Below, piece after piece: positions 16,535-24,450 of a stretch of DNA of 64,000 nt (position 1 is its first letter; each line of letters opens with the position of its first letter). The stretch comes from Firm-04 sp045617625 (GTDB taxonomy: Bacteria; Bacillota; Clostridia; Oscillospirales; Ruminococcaceae), in NCBI GenBank assembly GCA_045617625.1, contig JAZLJA010000012.1:1-64000 (forward strand), given 5' to 3'. The notes under the pieces were generated by a model. It was not told where the DNA came from. It made no database searches and saw nothing but the letters and a program-made list of their open reading frames with translations. Position numbers and translations under genes: made by a program.

Positions 16535-18592
16535 TTACTCCTCTTTTTCGAGGAAATGCGTGTTGAAATAGACCGAATCCCGCTGCACCTCTGCAGAGAC
16601 CGTCTCAACGCCCAATTCTTCGCAGAGCGTCGGCGTTGCCGAGAACAGATCCGTGCCAAGCCCCAGACGATCGCCCTTGATCGTCACGCCCAGCGCAGAA
16701 AGCGTCGTCGGGAAGAAATCCATCGCACAGAACGTGCGGTTTTTCACGTTGACAGGCGTTTTCGCCGCGTTGATGATGCAGTTGTAATCCGTGCGGACAT
16801 AATCATCATCCTTGGCAAGAATCGTGCGGTCAGAGGAGATGGCGGCTAAATGATCGCCGTTGAGAATGATGACCGTGTCCTCGAAGTAATCCTGTTCCGA
16901 AAGCCACGCGATGAAATCAGCCACCTGATGACTGGTGCATCGCACGGTTCTTGCGAAGCTGTCAGAAATAGATGTGTCACACTGCGAACAGAGAAAACCG
17001 TTTTCCGGTCCGTGGGTATCAGCTGTGTAGAGTGTCAGACAAAACGGTACATCCCCTGCCGCAAGCTCAGCCAGTTTGCTGCGGGCAAATGCAAACATTT
17101 TTTCATCCTCAAAGCCCCAGAGTTCATTGTAGTCGGGCGGAATCAGACCTTCTTCAATCGCCGTGGAATGGTCAAACAAGCGGCTGTTTTCATAACGCGC
17201 AACATAATTACAATAACCTGCAAATTCGGTGTCCTCGCCGCGCAAAAACAGCTGCTGATATCCGTTTTCATGGAGAATATCCTCCAGTTTGGTAACACCG
17301 GGAAGAAACTCTGTAACAACATGGTCCTGATATTCGTTGATCTGTGTCGCAACCAGACCAAACGCGATTCCCGCAGTCTGCGCGACAGTAGACGCCATCG
17401 TATAGGAAAACTCAGGCGCAATCACCAACTGCCCGCCGAGTTTTTCCGTATTGGAAAAGCTGACATTCGCCTTCGCAAGCGCAGAAAGCTCGGGCATATA
17501 GTCCACATCGCTGTTACCGCCGTTTTCCCTGGAGGTGAACGACGTTTCGTAGGATTCCAGATAAATATAGATCAGATTGCGCTTTTTTTCGGGGAATTGC
17601 AGCACATCCGCCGTGGGCGGAACATAGTAATCCTCATAGATGGTGGAGCGTGTCATACGATTGCGAATGAAATCGGCAACACCGACATTCTTTGACATAT
17701 AAGCTGCCGAAATCACCAAAACCAACAGGAAGGTCGGCAGCAGCCATCGGCCTTGCCGTGCAGATTCGCCAAGCTGAAAAGTTTTCTTTCGGTCAAGCGT
17801 TTTGGCGCACAGCCTGTCAGCACGAAGACGAAAGTACAACATCACTGCCGTCACAGCACAAAGCAAAATCGCAATCAGAACGGCAATCATGATGATGCGG
17901 CGCACGATCTCACTGACATCGCCATTTGCGAATTTCAGCGTCACAAGAATCGCCACAAGCTGCATATCGCCGAAATACTCCTTGATCACATAGGAAGTAA
18001 TCACACACGCACAGGACAAAACAAGCAGCAGAATACAGACTGCCAGCAGAATCCACCGTTTGAGCGGCAGTTTCTCATTTGTTTTTCCGCTTGGGAGCAT
18101 CGGTGTATAATATCGCGCCACTTTTGCCACCCGTTGATACACAGTGTTGTTACGCAGCTTTTTATTCATCCGGACAGCAAACTGCACCGCAATACGCCAG
18201 ACAAGCCAAAGCACGAACCAAAACGCAATATCAATGCCATAAGATGCCGTGTCCTGCTCCAAACCGCGCATAAACTGCCGAACAGGAAAATACATCACAC
18301 CTGCATTCAGCGCGATCAGCACAATTTTCGGGAACCAGTTGACAGAACGATAAATCGGAGAACAATATGAAAACGCAGTACCGATCGCCACAAACGGCAT
18401 CAGCCATATCGCCGCAAGCCAGCCGAATCCCAATGCCCTGTGCTGATATGTCAAAAGCGTGATGACAACACCGCACAAGCAGGCAAAGCCCCAGCTCAAG
18501 CCCAGATGCAGCTTCGGCTGACGACGATAAAACGAAATGATTCTTGCGGCACTCGGAAAAATCTGATCAAGTTTTTGTTTCATTTTTCCCAT
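16535..18592 (-). CDS. Membrane phosphoglycerol transferase, LTA synthase/MdoB-like
   Basis: 685 residues from the ATG at 18592; the longer frame starting at 18619 would begin at or before the transcription start of the promoter at 18623-18651. About six to eight membrane spans (residues 20-330) precede an extracellular alkaline-phosphatase/sulfatase-fold domain (about 345-685). Landmarks: LIYIYLESYETSF, SYTMASTVAQTAGI (likely catalytic threonine region), FLRGEDTEFAGY, YTADTHGP and ILNGDHLA (metal ligands). Such enzymes transfer phosphoglycerol from phosphatidylglycerol to a teichoic acid or glycan acceptor outside the cell. Confidence 0.87.
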   Translation of the reverse strand: MGKMKQKLDQIFPSAARIISFYRRQPKLHLGLSWGFACLCGVVITLLTYQHRALGFGWLAAIWLMPFVAIGTAFSYCSPIYRSVNWFPKIVLIALNAGVMYFPVRQFMRGLEQDTASYGIDIAFWFVLWLVWRIAVQFAVRMNKKLRNNTVYQRVAKVARYYTPMLPSGKTNEKLPLKRWILLAVCILLLVLSCACVITSYVIKEYFGDMQLVAILVTLKFANGDVSEIVRRIIMIAVLIAILLCAVTAVMLYFRLRADRLCAKTLDRKKTFQLGESARQGRWLLPTFLLVLVISAAYMSKNVGVADFIRNRMTRSTIYEDYYVPPTADVLQFPEKKRNLIYIYLESYETSFTSRENGGNSDVDYMPELSALAKANVSFSNTEKLGGQLVIAPEFSYTMASTVAQTAGIAFGLVATQINEYQDHVVTEFLPGVTKLEDILHENGYQQLFLRGEDTEFAGYCNYVARYENSRLFDHSTAIEEGLIPPDYNELWGFEDEKMFAFARSKLAELAAGDVPFCLTLYTADTHGPENGFLCSQCDTSISDSFARTVRCTSHQVADFIAWLSEQDYFEDTVIILNGDHLAAISSDRTILAKDDDYVRTDYNCIINAAKTPVNVKNRTFCAMDFFPTTLSALGVTIKGDRLGLGTDLFSATPTLCEELGVETVSAEVQRDSVYFNTHFLEKEE

Positions 18593-18622
18593 CTGCTCAC
18601 CCTCTAGCGACATTTGCAAACA

Positions 18623-18651
18623 TTATAGCATATATTTCAGCTTTCGTCAAC
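18623..18651 (-). promoter_or_regulatory. Promoter of the phosphoglycerol transferase gene
   Basis: Minus strand: TTGACG at 18646-18651, 17-base spacer, TATAAT at 18623-18628. It is divergent from the pssA promoter, with 23 bases between their -35 boxes. Confidence 0.85.
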
Positions 18652-18674
18652 CATGCGAAAATTTCAAAAAGCCC

Positions 18675-18703
18675 TTGCAAATCAGATGAAAATCTGCTAT
18701 AAT
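18675..18703 (+). promoter_or_regulatory. Promoter of pssA-psd
   Basis: TTGCAA at 18675-18680, 17-base spacer, TATAAT at 18698-18703. Confidence 0.8.
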
Positions 18704-18739
18704 AGATTGATGAGATTCACAAAGCAAGGAGACAGTCGG

Positions 18740-19375
18740 ATGATTGGATTTTATAATTACACCGTAATTTTGACATATATCGGGTTTGCCTGCGGCTCAA
18801 TCGGTATCTATTTCGCCGCAGCGGGCAGAACCACCACTGCAATTTTTATGCTCCTGCTTGCAGGTCTTTGTGATATGTTCGACGGCAAGATCGCAAAAAC
18901 AAAAAAAGATCGCACCGAACCCGAAAAACACTTTGGTATCCAGATCGACTCACTTTCGGACATGGTGTGTTTCGGCATTCTTCCGCCAATGATCGGCTTC
19001 AGCGCAGGGCTCAACGGTGTGGTGCAAAAGGTCGTATTTACGTGTTTCAGCCTTGCTGCTCTGATTCGTCTCGCGTATTTCAACGTCACCGAGGAGGAGC
19101 GTCAGAAAGTCACGACCGAACGCCGAAAAGTCTATGAAGGACTGCCTGTCACATCCACCGCGCTGATCATCCCGCTGCTGTTCTATTTCAGCACCGATCT
19201 CGGCGAATATTTCCCGTTGGTCGCCACGATCGTCTATGCGCTGATCGCCATTGCATTCATCACACGCTTCACCCTGAAAAAGCCGCAGATGCGTGCAATG
19301 CTGTTGTTCATCCTGTTGGGTGCGATCGAACTGGTCATGCTCATCTGCAAGGCAAAACACCACGCTCACGCCTGA
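18740..19375 (+). CDS. pssA: CDP-diacylglycerol-serine O-phosphatidyltransferase
   Basis: 211 residues from ATG 18740 after CAAGGAG; the longer frame starts upstream of the promoter. The CDP-alcohol phosphatidyltransferase signature D-G-x2-A-x8-G-x3-D-x3-D is visible as DMFDGKIAKTKK followed by FGIQIDSLSDMVCFG. It makes phosphatidylserine at the membrane. psd follows after 46 bases, so the two genes make phosphatidylethanolamine. Confidence 0.92.
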   Translation: MIGFYNYTVILTYIGFACGSIGIYFAAAGRTTTAIFMLLLAGLCDMFDGKIAKTKKDRTEPEKHFGIQIDSLSDMVCFGILPPMIGFSAGLNGVVQKVVFTCFSLAALIRLAYFNVTEEERQKVTTERRKVYEGLPVTSTALIIPLLFYFSTDLGEYFPLVATIVYALIAIAFITRFTLKKPQMRAMLLFILLGAIELVMLICKAKHHAHA

Positions 19376-19421
19376 TTGATTTATAAGCAAAAGCGTCGAT
19401 TTTGAAAGGAGTGCCGTCATC

Positions 19422-20327
19422 ATGGCTGAAGAAACTTCCACCATCCGCATCTGCGACCGCGACGGCAACCCGATTGCCGACACCTGTGAAAAACAGGGCA
19501 AACTGCTCTCATTTCTGTATGGCACAGGCGTGGGACAGAAAGCACTGAAAGTGCTCACCAAACCAATCGTCTCGGATTTTGTCGGCGAACTGCTGGAGCA
19601 TCCGCTTTCCACCGCGCTGATCCCCCTGTTCGTCACGAAAAAGCATATCCCCATGCAGGAATATGAGCCGCAAAAATATCGCAGCTTCAACGAATTCTTC
19701 ACACGCACCGCACTGCCCGCTTCCCGTCCGCTGGATCCGTCGCCCGACGCGCTCATCAGCCCGTGCGACGCAAAACTCACCATTTTGCCCGTCACTGAGG
19801 ATCTGCGCTTCATGGTCAAGGGGACAGAATACAGCCTGCCGCATTTTCTTGGCTGCAAAAAGCTTGCAGCGCGATATGCGGGCGGCTGGTGCATGATTTT
19901 CCGCCTGACCCCCGACGACTACCACCGCTATTGCTATCCTGACGATGCAGAGGTCGGAAAAACGCGCTACATCGAAGGAATCCTGCACACGGTCAATCCC
20001 GTGTCAAATGCGCACACAAAGGTCTATCACGAAAACACCCGCACCATAACCATGCTGCACTCCGCGCATTTCGGAGACCTGCTGCAAATCGAGGTGGGTG
20101 CCATGCTGGTGGGACGCATTGTGAATCACCCGCACGCACCGCAGGTCAAGCGGGGCGATGAAAAGGGCTATTTCGCATTCGGCGGCTCCACGATCGTCAT
20201 GCTCGCCGAAAAAGACGTCATCACACCCGATGCGCAGATTCTTCGCAACAGCGAGGAAAACGCTGAAACCGTCGTCAAATACGGCACGAAGATCGCCGCT
20301 GCAAATTCCAGTATTTCCCAGACATAA
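19422..20327 (+). CDS. psd: Phosphatidylserine decarboxylase proenzyme
   Basis: 301 residues, ATG 19422 after GAAAGGAG. It has the conserved YRSFNEFFTR, the SPCDAKLT segment, and the self-cleavage motif GGST with Ser256 that becomes the pyruvoyl group; GGST in place of LGST is usual for this Firmicute branch. It decarboxylates phosphatidylserine to phosphatidylethanolamine. Second gene after pssA. Confidence 0.93.
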   Translation: MAEETSTIRICDRDGNPIADTCEKQGKLLSFLYGTGVGQKALKVLTKPIVSDFVGELLEHPLSTALIPLFVTKKHIPMQEYEPQKYRSFNEFFTRTALPASRPLDPSPDALISPCDAKLTILPVTEDLRFMVKGTEYSLPHFLGCKKLAARYAGGWCMIFRLTPDDYHRYCYPDDAEVGKTRYIEGILHTVNPVSNAHTKVYHENTRTITMLHSAHFGDLLQIEVGAMLVGRIVNHPHAPQVKRGDEKGYFAFGGSTIVMLAEKDVITPDAQILRNSEENAETVVKYGTKIAAANSSISQT

Positions 20328-20329
20328 CC

Positions 20330-20373
20330 ACACGCTCCTGACCGCAAAATATGCGGAAAGGAGCGTGTTTTTT
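20330..20373 (+). terminator. Terminator-like hairpin that overlaps the next gene's ribosome binding site
   Basis: ACACGCTCCT (20330-20339) pairs with AGGAGCGTGT (20359-20368), with an inner CCGCA/TGCGG stem, followed by TTTTTT and directly by the ATG of the DMT gene. It could end psd transcription, and also hide the AAAGGAG site. Confidence 0.65.
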
Positions 20374-20811
20374 ATGCTGATACTCGGTATTCTCATCGCG
20401 GTGCTTTCAGGGACGCTCATGAGCGTGCAGGGCGTGTGCAACACGGGGCTTTCACGCACGGCAGGGCTGTGGGTGACGGGCGCGTTTGTATCGCTGACTG
20501 CCGCCGTGGTTTGCTTTGCGATCTGGCTTTGCAGCGGCAAACAGGGCGATTTCGCATCGGTTTTGGATGTACGTCCGCGATATCTGCTGTTGGGCGGTGT
20601 GTTCGGAGCACTCATCACAGGCACGGTGGTTTTTGCGATCGCCAAGCTCGGCACGGCAAAAGCAGAGCTGTTTATCGTGGTGGCGCAGCTGCTCACCGCA
20701 TACTTGCTTTCCGTAACAGGGTGGCTCGGTTCGGCGCAGGAGGCGTTTTCGTGGCAAAAGCTTGCGGCATTGGGTGTCTCACTTTGCGGTGTGATCTGGT
20801 ATAGTCTGTGA
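20374..20811 (+). CDS. DMT-superfamily membrane protein (DUF606/YdcZ type)
   Basis: 145 residues, ATG 20374. Five hydrophobic segments; the opening LGILIAVLSGTLMSVQGVCN and the central LLLGGVFGALITGTVVFAI are typical of the DUF606/YdcZ family of half-length DMT transporters, which often act in pairs. Only one copy is seen here. Its ribosome binding site (GGAAAGGAG) lies inside a hairpin. Confidence 0.8.
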   Translation: MLILGILIAVLSGTLMSVQGVCNTGLSRTAGLWVTGAFVSLTAAVVCFAIWLCSGKQGDFASVLDVRPRYLLLGGVFGALITGTVVFAIAKLGTAKAELFIVVAQLLTAYLLSVTGWLGSAQEAFSWQKLAALGVSLCGVIWYSL

Positions 20812-20875
20812 GCGGCACGTTTGCGATTCATGGGTGCTCTATGCGCAATGCATCGCAGACACACCCCCTATCGAA

Positions 20876-20911
20876 AAACAAAAGCGGATGAACATTCTTC
20901 ATCCGCTTTTG
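20876..20911. terminator. Bidirectional terminator
   Basis: AAAGCGGATGAA / TTCATCCGCTTT stem with T-rich tails on both strands, between the convergent DMT and TerB-like genes. Confidence 0.8.
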
Positions 20912-20918
20912 GCATCAT

Positions 20919-21344
20919 TTATACTTCCACATGGATCGGAGAGGGCGGCACCTGAAGTGCATTGTCGATCTCCGCATAGACGCTGTAAAGGTCGCACACA
21001 CAAGTCTCCAGCGCACAGCAGATATGGTCATCAAACCCGAACGAATCACGCAGCTTGTTCATCGTCAGACGCTCGGTGACATCCTCAAAATGGTCGCAAA
21101 TTGCAATGGAATAAAGCTCCATATACACCTTTCGTTTCAGAACGTCGTCCAGTTCCGAAAGCAGAGCACGCGCCGCGTTGCAAGCCGCCTCATCATAGGA
21201 AAAATCAGGAACACGCAATTCATTCATGTATTTTTCCATGAGTTGTTCTTCTTCAGCGGTCACAATGTTATCATCCTCAATCATTTCGGAGGCAAGTGTC
21301 AAAAAGGCTTCGGCTTCAATTTTTCCGAGTTCCTGCAAAAACAT
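20919..21344 (-). CDS. Acidic helical protein, possibly TerB-like
   Basis: 141 residues from the ATG at 21344 after AAGGGAG. Nearly all helical and acidic. The stretch LASEMIEDDNIVTAEEEQLM recalls the metal-binding D-x-x-x-x-x-E turn of TerB-like proteins, but similarity is loose and I cannot assign a role. It has its own promoter at 21407-21435. Confidence 0.55.
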   Translation of the reverse strand: MFLQELGKIEAEAFLTLASEMIEDDNIVTAEEEQLMEKYMNELRVPDFSYDEAACNAARALLSELDDVLKRKVYMELYSIAICDHFEDVTERLTMNKLRDSFGFDDHICCALETCVCDLYSVYAEIDNALQVPPSPIHVEV

Positions 21345-21406
21345 AGCAATATGCTCCCTTCGTGTCAATCATTCAGCCTCGATGCATCATCGCAGGCTAT
21401 GCAATC

Positions 21407-21435
21407 AGTATAACACAAATCCGCAAAAATTGCAA
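21407..21435 (-). promoter_or_regulatory. Promoter of the TerB-like gene
   Basis: Minus strand: TTGCAA at 21430-21435, 17-base spacer, TATACT at 21407-21412. Confidence 0.75.
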
Positions 21436-21466
21436 GTCATTTCACAAAATTATACTGCAAATTTCC

Positions 21467-23563
21467 TCAAAGCGTGATGAGTTTCGCCACGCATTTCAAA
21501 ATCAGGCTCACATCAAGGCTTGTCAGCGCACCGTCCTTGTCGCAGTCGGCATTTTGACGCCCCTGCCACAAGATATCGACCGTCAAATCTTCCAACGCGG
21601 CACGGCAGGTCAGAATCGCATCAGACACTGTCACCAAGCCGTCGCAGTTTGCATCGCCCATGATGTCGATGACCGCAGGCAGGTCGGTTTTGGTGGTTGT
21701 GGTCGATGTCGTGGTGGAAGTGGTCGTAGTCGTGGTAGTGGTGGTCGTTTCGGTCGTCGTAGTCGTGGTTGTCGTTGTTGTGGTCGATGTGGTTGTGGTG
21801 GTTGATGTAGTCGTGGATTCTGCGGGGATATCCCCGACACGCACCAGTTTGCAGTCATCCGCAGAGCCGTAAATCGTCGTATCCTGCCCTGTCATCGCAC
21901 CGTCAACGAGAATCTGCACAGTGAGGGTGTCGCCGCACTTTGCCGCAAGCTCCACACTGGGATTCTGCCATTCTGACCATCCCTTGCCCTGCTGCACTGT
22001 CGATTGCTCCGTGCCGTTTGCGCTGTTTTGCAGACGCAGCGTCATGGTGCTGTTGTCATTGCCCTGCATCACCGCAGAGAACGCATAAACGCCATCCTCA
22101 GGCACCTGCACCGATGTTTCCATTACACAGCCCGAAAATGCCTGCTCCGCATACCAGTGCAGCGCACAGCCGCCTGCATACACATCCTCGGCACGCACAT
22201 CAAAATGTCCGCTGCCGCTGACCGTGCTTGTGCGCTTCCATCCGGACGGTGCATCTGTCCAGCCGCCGTCCGTCTCGAATCCGCCGTTTTTCAGCAGATT
22301 CGTGCTTTGTGACGGTGCTCCGCCATTGTCGCCCGTGATCTGTCGGAACACGTAAAGCGAATCGAGCGGCTTGCCCTCAGGCGAAAACAACGCCTGATTC
22401 TCCACCGAACTGCCGCCGTATTCCCACGCAGATTCGTCATATTCCTGCGCGGCTTTCGTTGCCCAGCCCGAACCGTCGCGCTCCCATTTTTGCAGATTGC
22501 CGTTATAATCACCGCCGACGGTCAGCCATGCAGGTTCCCAATAGCACACGCCGATGCCACGATTGGTGTTCGCCACCGTGCGGAACAGATCTGTCAGAAA
22601 CTGCGTCTGCCCGTTGACGCTGACATCATATTTGACATAATTGCCCAGCGCAGAGGCGTTGCCGATGGTGTTGCGGTAAAAATCCGTGTCGTCGTAACTG
22701 TAAGCCCAGGACGTCTCCGCGACCATCACATCTTTCTGATATTTGTTTGCCACTTCGTTCAGCACGCTTTGCAGATTCGAGAGCGTGCCGTGCCAGTATG
22801 GATAGTAAGACGACGCAAATACGTCATAATCGACATTGCACATGGCAAGCTTGCCTGCCAGATACGCATAATGCCCTGACTTTTCGGGATTGGTGAAATG
22901 CACTGCCACGCGAATGTTTTTGTCGTATTCGCGGACGGCTTTGCTGCCTGCACTGAACAGACTGCACACATCGCGCCAGCCTGCATCGCTCCAGTTATAG
23001 CTGTCGAGCAGCACGCCGCACATTCCTGAGGTGGTTTCGTTGCCCACCTGCACCATTTCGATTTTCGCGCCCGTTGCCCCGATTTTTTGCAGCGAGTCTT
23101 TCGTGAAGTTATAGATTGCATCGGCTTTTTGCGCGACGTTGTAATTCTCCCACGCTTTCGGAGCCTTTTGCTTGCCGGGATCTGCCCAGAAATCCGAATA
23201 ATGGAAATCGACGAGCAGTGAAAGCCCGACCGCTTCACATCGCTTGGCAATCTCCACGGCGCAGCTGACATCATTCGCGCCGCCGCCATAGGTCACACCG
23301 CTGTTTGTCGCAGGCTGATTCCAGATGCGCACACGAATCAGATTGACACCCGCATCTTTCAGCACCGCGAACAGATCTGACGGCTCACCCTGCCTGTCAC
23401 GAAACACAACGCCGCTTTTCTCAAGCGCAATCGCCGATGACACATCGACGCCCGCATACGTCAAATCGGATATTTCGGCAGCTTTTGCCCTCGGCTGCGT
23501 AAAGCTCGGGCAAAGCAGCGCCGCTGACATCAGCAGTGCCGCAATTTTTTTCATCATACGCAT
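21467..23563 (-). CDS. GH53 endo-beta-1,4-galactanase with CBM61-like module and C-terminal dockerin
   Basis: 698 residues, ATG 23563 after AAAGGGGGA. A signal peptide (about 1-28) precedes a GH53 catalytic domain (about 30-400): LIRVRIWNQP, LLVDFHYSDFWADPGKQ, VGNETTSG with acid/base Glu176, and MVAETSWAY with nucleophile Glu283. A beta-rich module resembling CBM61 (about 420-575) follows, then a Thr-rich linker interrupted by single Ser or Glu (about 577-625) and a type I dockerin (about 632-698; GDANCDGLVTVSDAILTCRA and DCDKDGALTSLDVSLILKCV). It cuts the galactan side chains of pectin, complementing the double acetylesterase at 7735. Confidence 0.93.
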   Translation of the reverse strand: MRMMKKIAALLMSAALLCPSFTQPRAKAAEISDLTYAGVDVSSAIALEKSGVVFRDRQGEPSDLFAVLKDAGVNLIRVRIWNQPATNSGVTYGGGANDVSCAVEIAKRCEAVGLSLLVDFHYSDFWADPGKQKAPKAWENYNVAQKADAIYNFTKDSLQKIGATGAKIEMVQVGNETTSGMCGVLLDSYNWSDAGWRDVCSLFSAGSKAVREYDKNIRVAVHFTNPEKSGHYAYLAGKLAMCNVDYDVFASSYYPYWHGTLSNLQSVLNEVANKYQKDVMVAETSWAYSYDDTDFYRNTIGNASALGNYVKYDVSVNGQTQFLTDLFRTVANTNRGIGVCYWEPAWLTVGGDYNGNLQKWERDGSGWATKAAQEYDESAWEYGGSSVENQALFSPEGKPLDSLYVFRQITGDNGGAPSQSTNLLKNGGFETDGGWTDAPSGWKRTSTVSGSGHFDVRAEDVYAGGCALHWYAEQAFSGCVMETSVQVPEDGVYAFSAVMQGNDNSTMTLRLQNSANGTEQSTVQQGKGWSEWQNPSVELAAKCGDTLTVQILVDGAMTGQDTTIYGSADDCKLVRVGDIPAESTTTSTTTTTSTTTTTTTTTTTETTTTTTTTTTSTTTSTTTTKTDLPAVIDIMGDANCDGLVTVSDAILTCRAALEDLTVDILWQGRQNADCDKDGALTSLDVSLILKCVAKLITL

Positions 23564-23667
23564 AACAAATCCCCCTTTGTCGGTATGGTTTCATGATACC
23601 ACAAATCGGGGGCTTTTGCAATAGGGAATTGTGATATTCGCCTGTCAAATCGTGCGGTGCGTGACAG

Positions 23668-23988
23668 TCATTCCCTCGGCTGATAGTAAAACCGCAGATA
23701 GTGCCGCAAATTGCGGCGGGCGCGGTTCAGAGTGCGGCAAACCGTGCTTTCGCTGACCCCGCACAGCCCGCCCACCTCGCGAAGCGTTCGTTTCTCACCG
23801 TAATAGAGCTGAAAATATCGCCGCTGCACATCGGTCAGTTCGTGCAGCCATGCATAATGCACAGCGTTTTTGAGCCGTCTGTCGATGCCCTCACAGGGTT
23901 CTTCCTGCAATTTGGCGATCCATACAGGATCAAATTCCAGTGCCGACTCCGAAACACGTCGATACTTCACGTACTGATGTCGGCTCAT
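23668..23988 (-). CDS. Sigma-70 region-4-like helix-turn-helix protein
   Basis: 106 residues from the ATG at 23988 after CAGGAGG. The C-terminal half reads ELTDVQRRYFQLYYGEKRTL then REVGGLCGVSESTVCRTLNR, the pattern of sigma region 4; there is no sigma region 2. Similar short proteins occur in prophages and integrative elements as late-gene regulators. Its start overlaps the stop of the upstream coiled-coil gene (ATGA). Confidence 0.7.
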   Translation of the reverse strand: MSRHQYVKYRRVSESALEFDPVWIAKLQEEPCEGIDRRLKNAVHYAWLHELTDVQRRYFQLYYGEKRTLREVGGLCGVSESTVCRTLNRARRNLRHYLRFYYQPRE

Positions 23989-24233
23989 GTACGAACCACC
24001 TCCTGTCTGGCATACGGTGTGATGCAGCGCAGCATGGCTTTCAGTTCCGAACATTCCTCTGTCAGCAGATCAATGCGCTCCTCCAACAAATGATAGCGTT
24101 TGCCCGCCTCTGCCGATTCATAGCGGGTTTCGGCTGCGGCTTTCAATTCCCCTTTCAGATATTCCTTTCGGCACACTGCGGCATTCACCGCCTGTTCATA
24201 GCTTTCCAGCATTTTTTGATACGTCGTTTCCAC
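23985..24233 (-). CDS. Small coiled-coil protein, unknown function
   Basis: 82 residues from a GTG at 24233, placed after AAGGAGG; earlier in-frame codons have no site. Entirely helical and charged (METTYQKMLESYEQAV-like start, LLEERIDLLTEECSELKAML later), predicted coiled coil. It forms a two-gene operon with the sigma-like gene under a promoter with a LexA-like box. Confidence 0.65.
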   Translation of the reverse strand: METTYQKMLESYEQAVNAAVCRKEYLKGELKAAAETRYESAEAGKRYHLLEERIDLLTEECSELKAMLRCITPYARQEVVRT

Positions 24234-24287
24234 TTTCCATCCTCCTTGTGTCCGATTCGGGTGACTGCTTGCGAAATTCCACGATAA

Positions 24288-24299
24288 GAACATTTGTTC
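24288..24299. promoter_or_regulatory. LexA (SOS)-like box
   Basis: GAACATTTGTTC, an exact GAAC-N4-GTTC palindrome as in Firmicute LexA/DinR sites. It lies about 11 bases downstream of the -10 box of the promoter at 24310-24338, where a repressor would block initiation or early elongation. Confidence 0.6.
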
Positions 24300-24309
24300 C
24301 TATATTTCT

Positions 24310-24338
24310 AGTTTAGCATATTTTCGGAGAAATGTCAA
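24310..24338 (-). promoter_or_regulatory. Promoter of the coiled-coil/sigma-like operon
   Basis: Minus strand: TTGACA at 24333-24338, 17-base spacer, TAAACT at 24310-24315. Confidence 0.75.
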
Positions 24339-24349
24339 GAGGCGAAAAT

Positions 24350-24426
24350 GGGGATGTGCAAAATATTGCACATCCCCGAAACAAAGAAAAGAACACCACC
24401 CCAACCGCTAGGCGGTCAGGGTGATG
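24350..24426 (-). terminator. Two consecutive hairpins after the xylanase gene
   Basis: First, the stem around 24394-24426 (CACCCTGACCGCC / GGCGGTTGGGGTG-like) followed on the minus strand by TTCTTTTCTTT. Second, a perfect GGGGATGTGCA/TGCACATCCCC stem at 24350-24377 followed by TTTTC. Confidence 0.75.
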
Positions 24427-24450
24427 CCCAAAAAGGAAAGAGATATGAAG

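Noticed and set aside
21690..21835. Tandem GTGGT/GTAGT repeat that could look like a microsatellite or CRISPR-like array
   Set aside because: It is the Thr-rich linker of the GH53 protein read on the other strand; no spacers of constant length exist.
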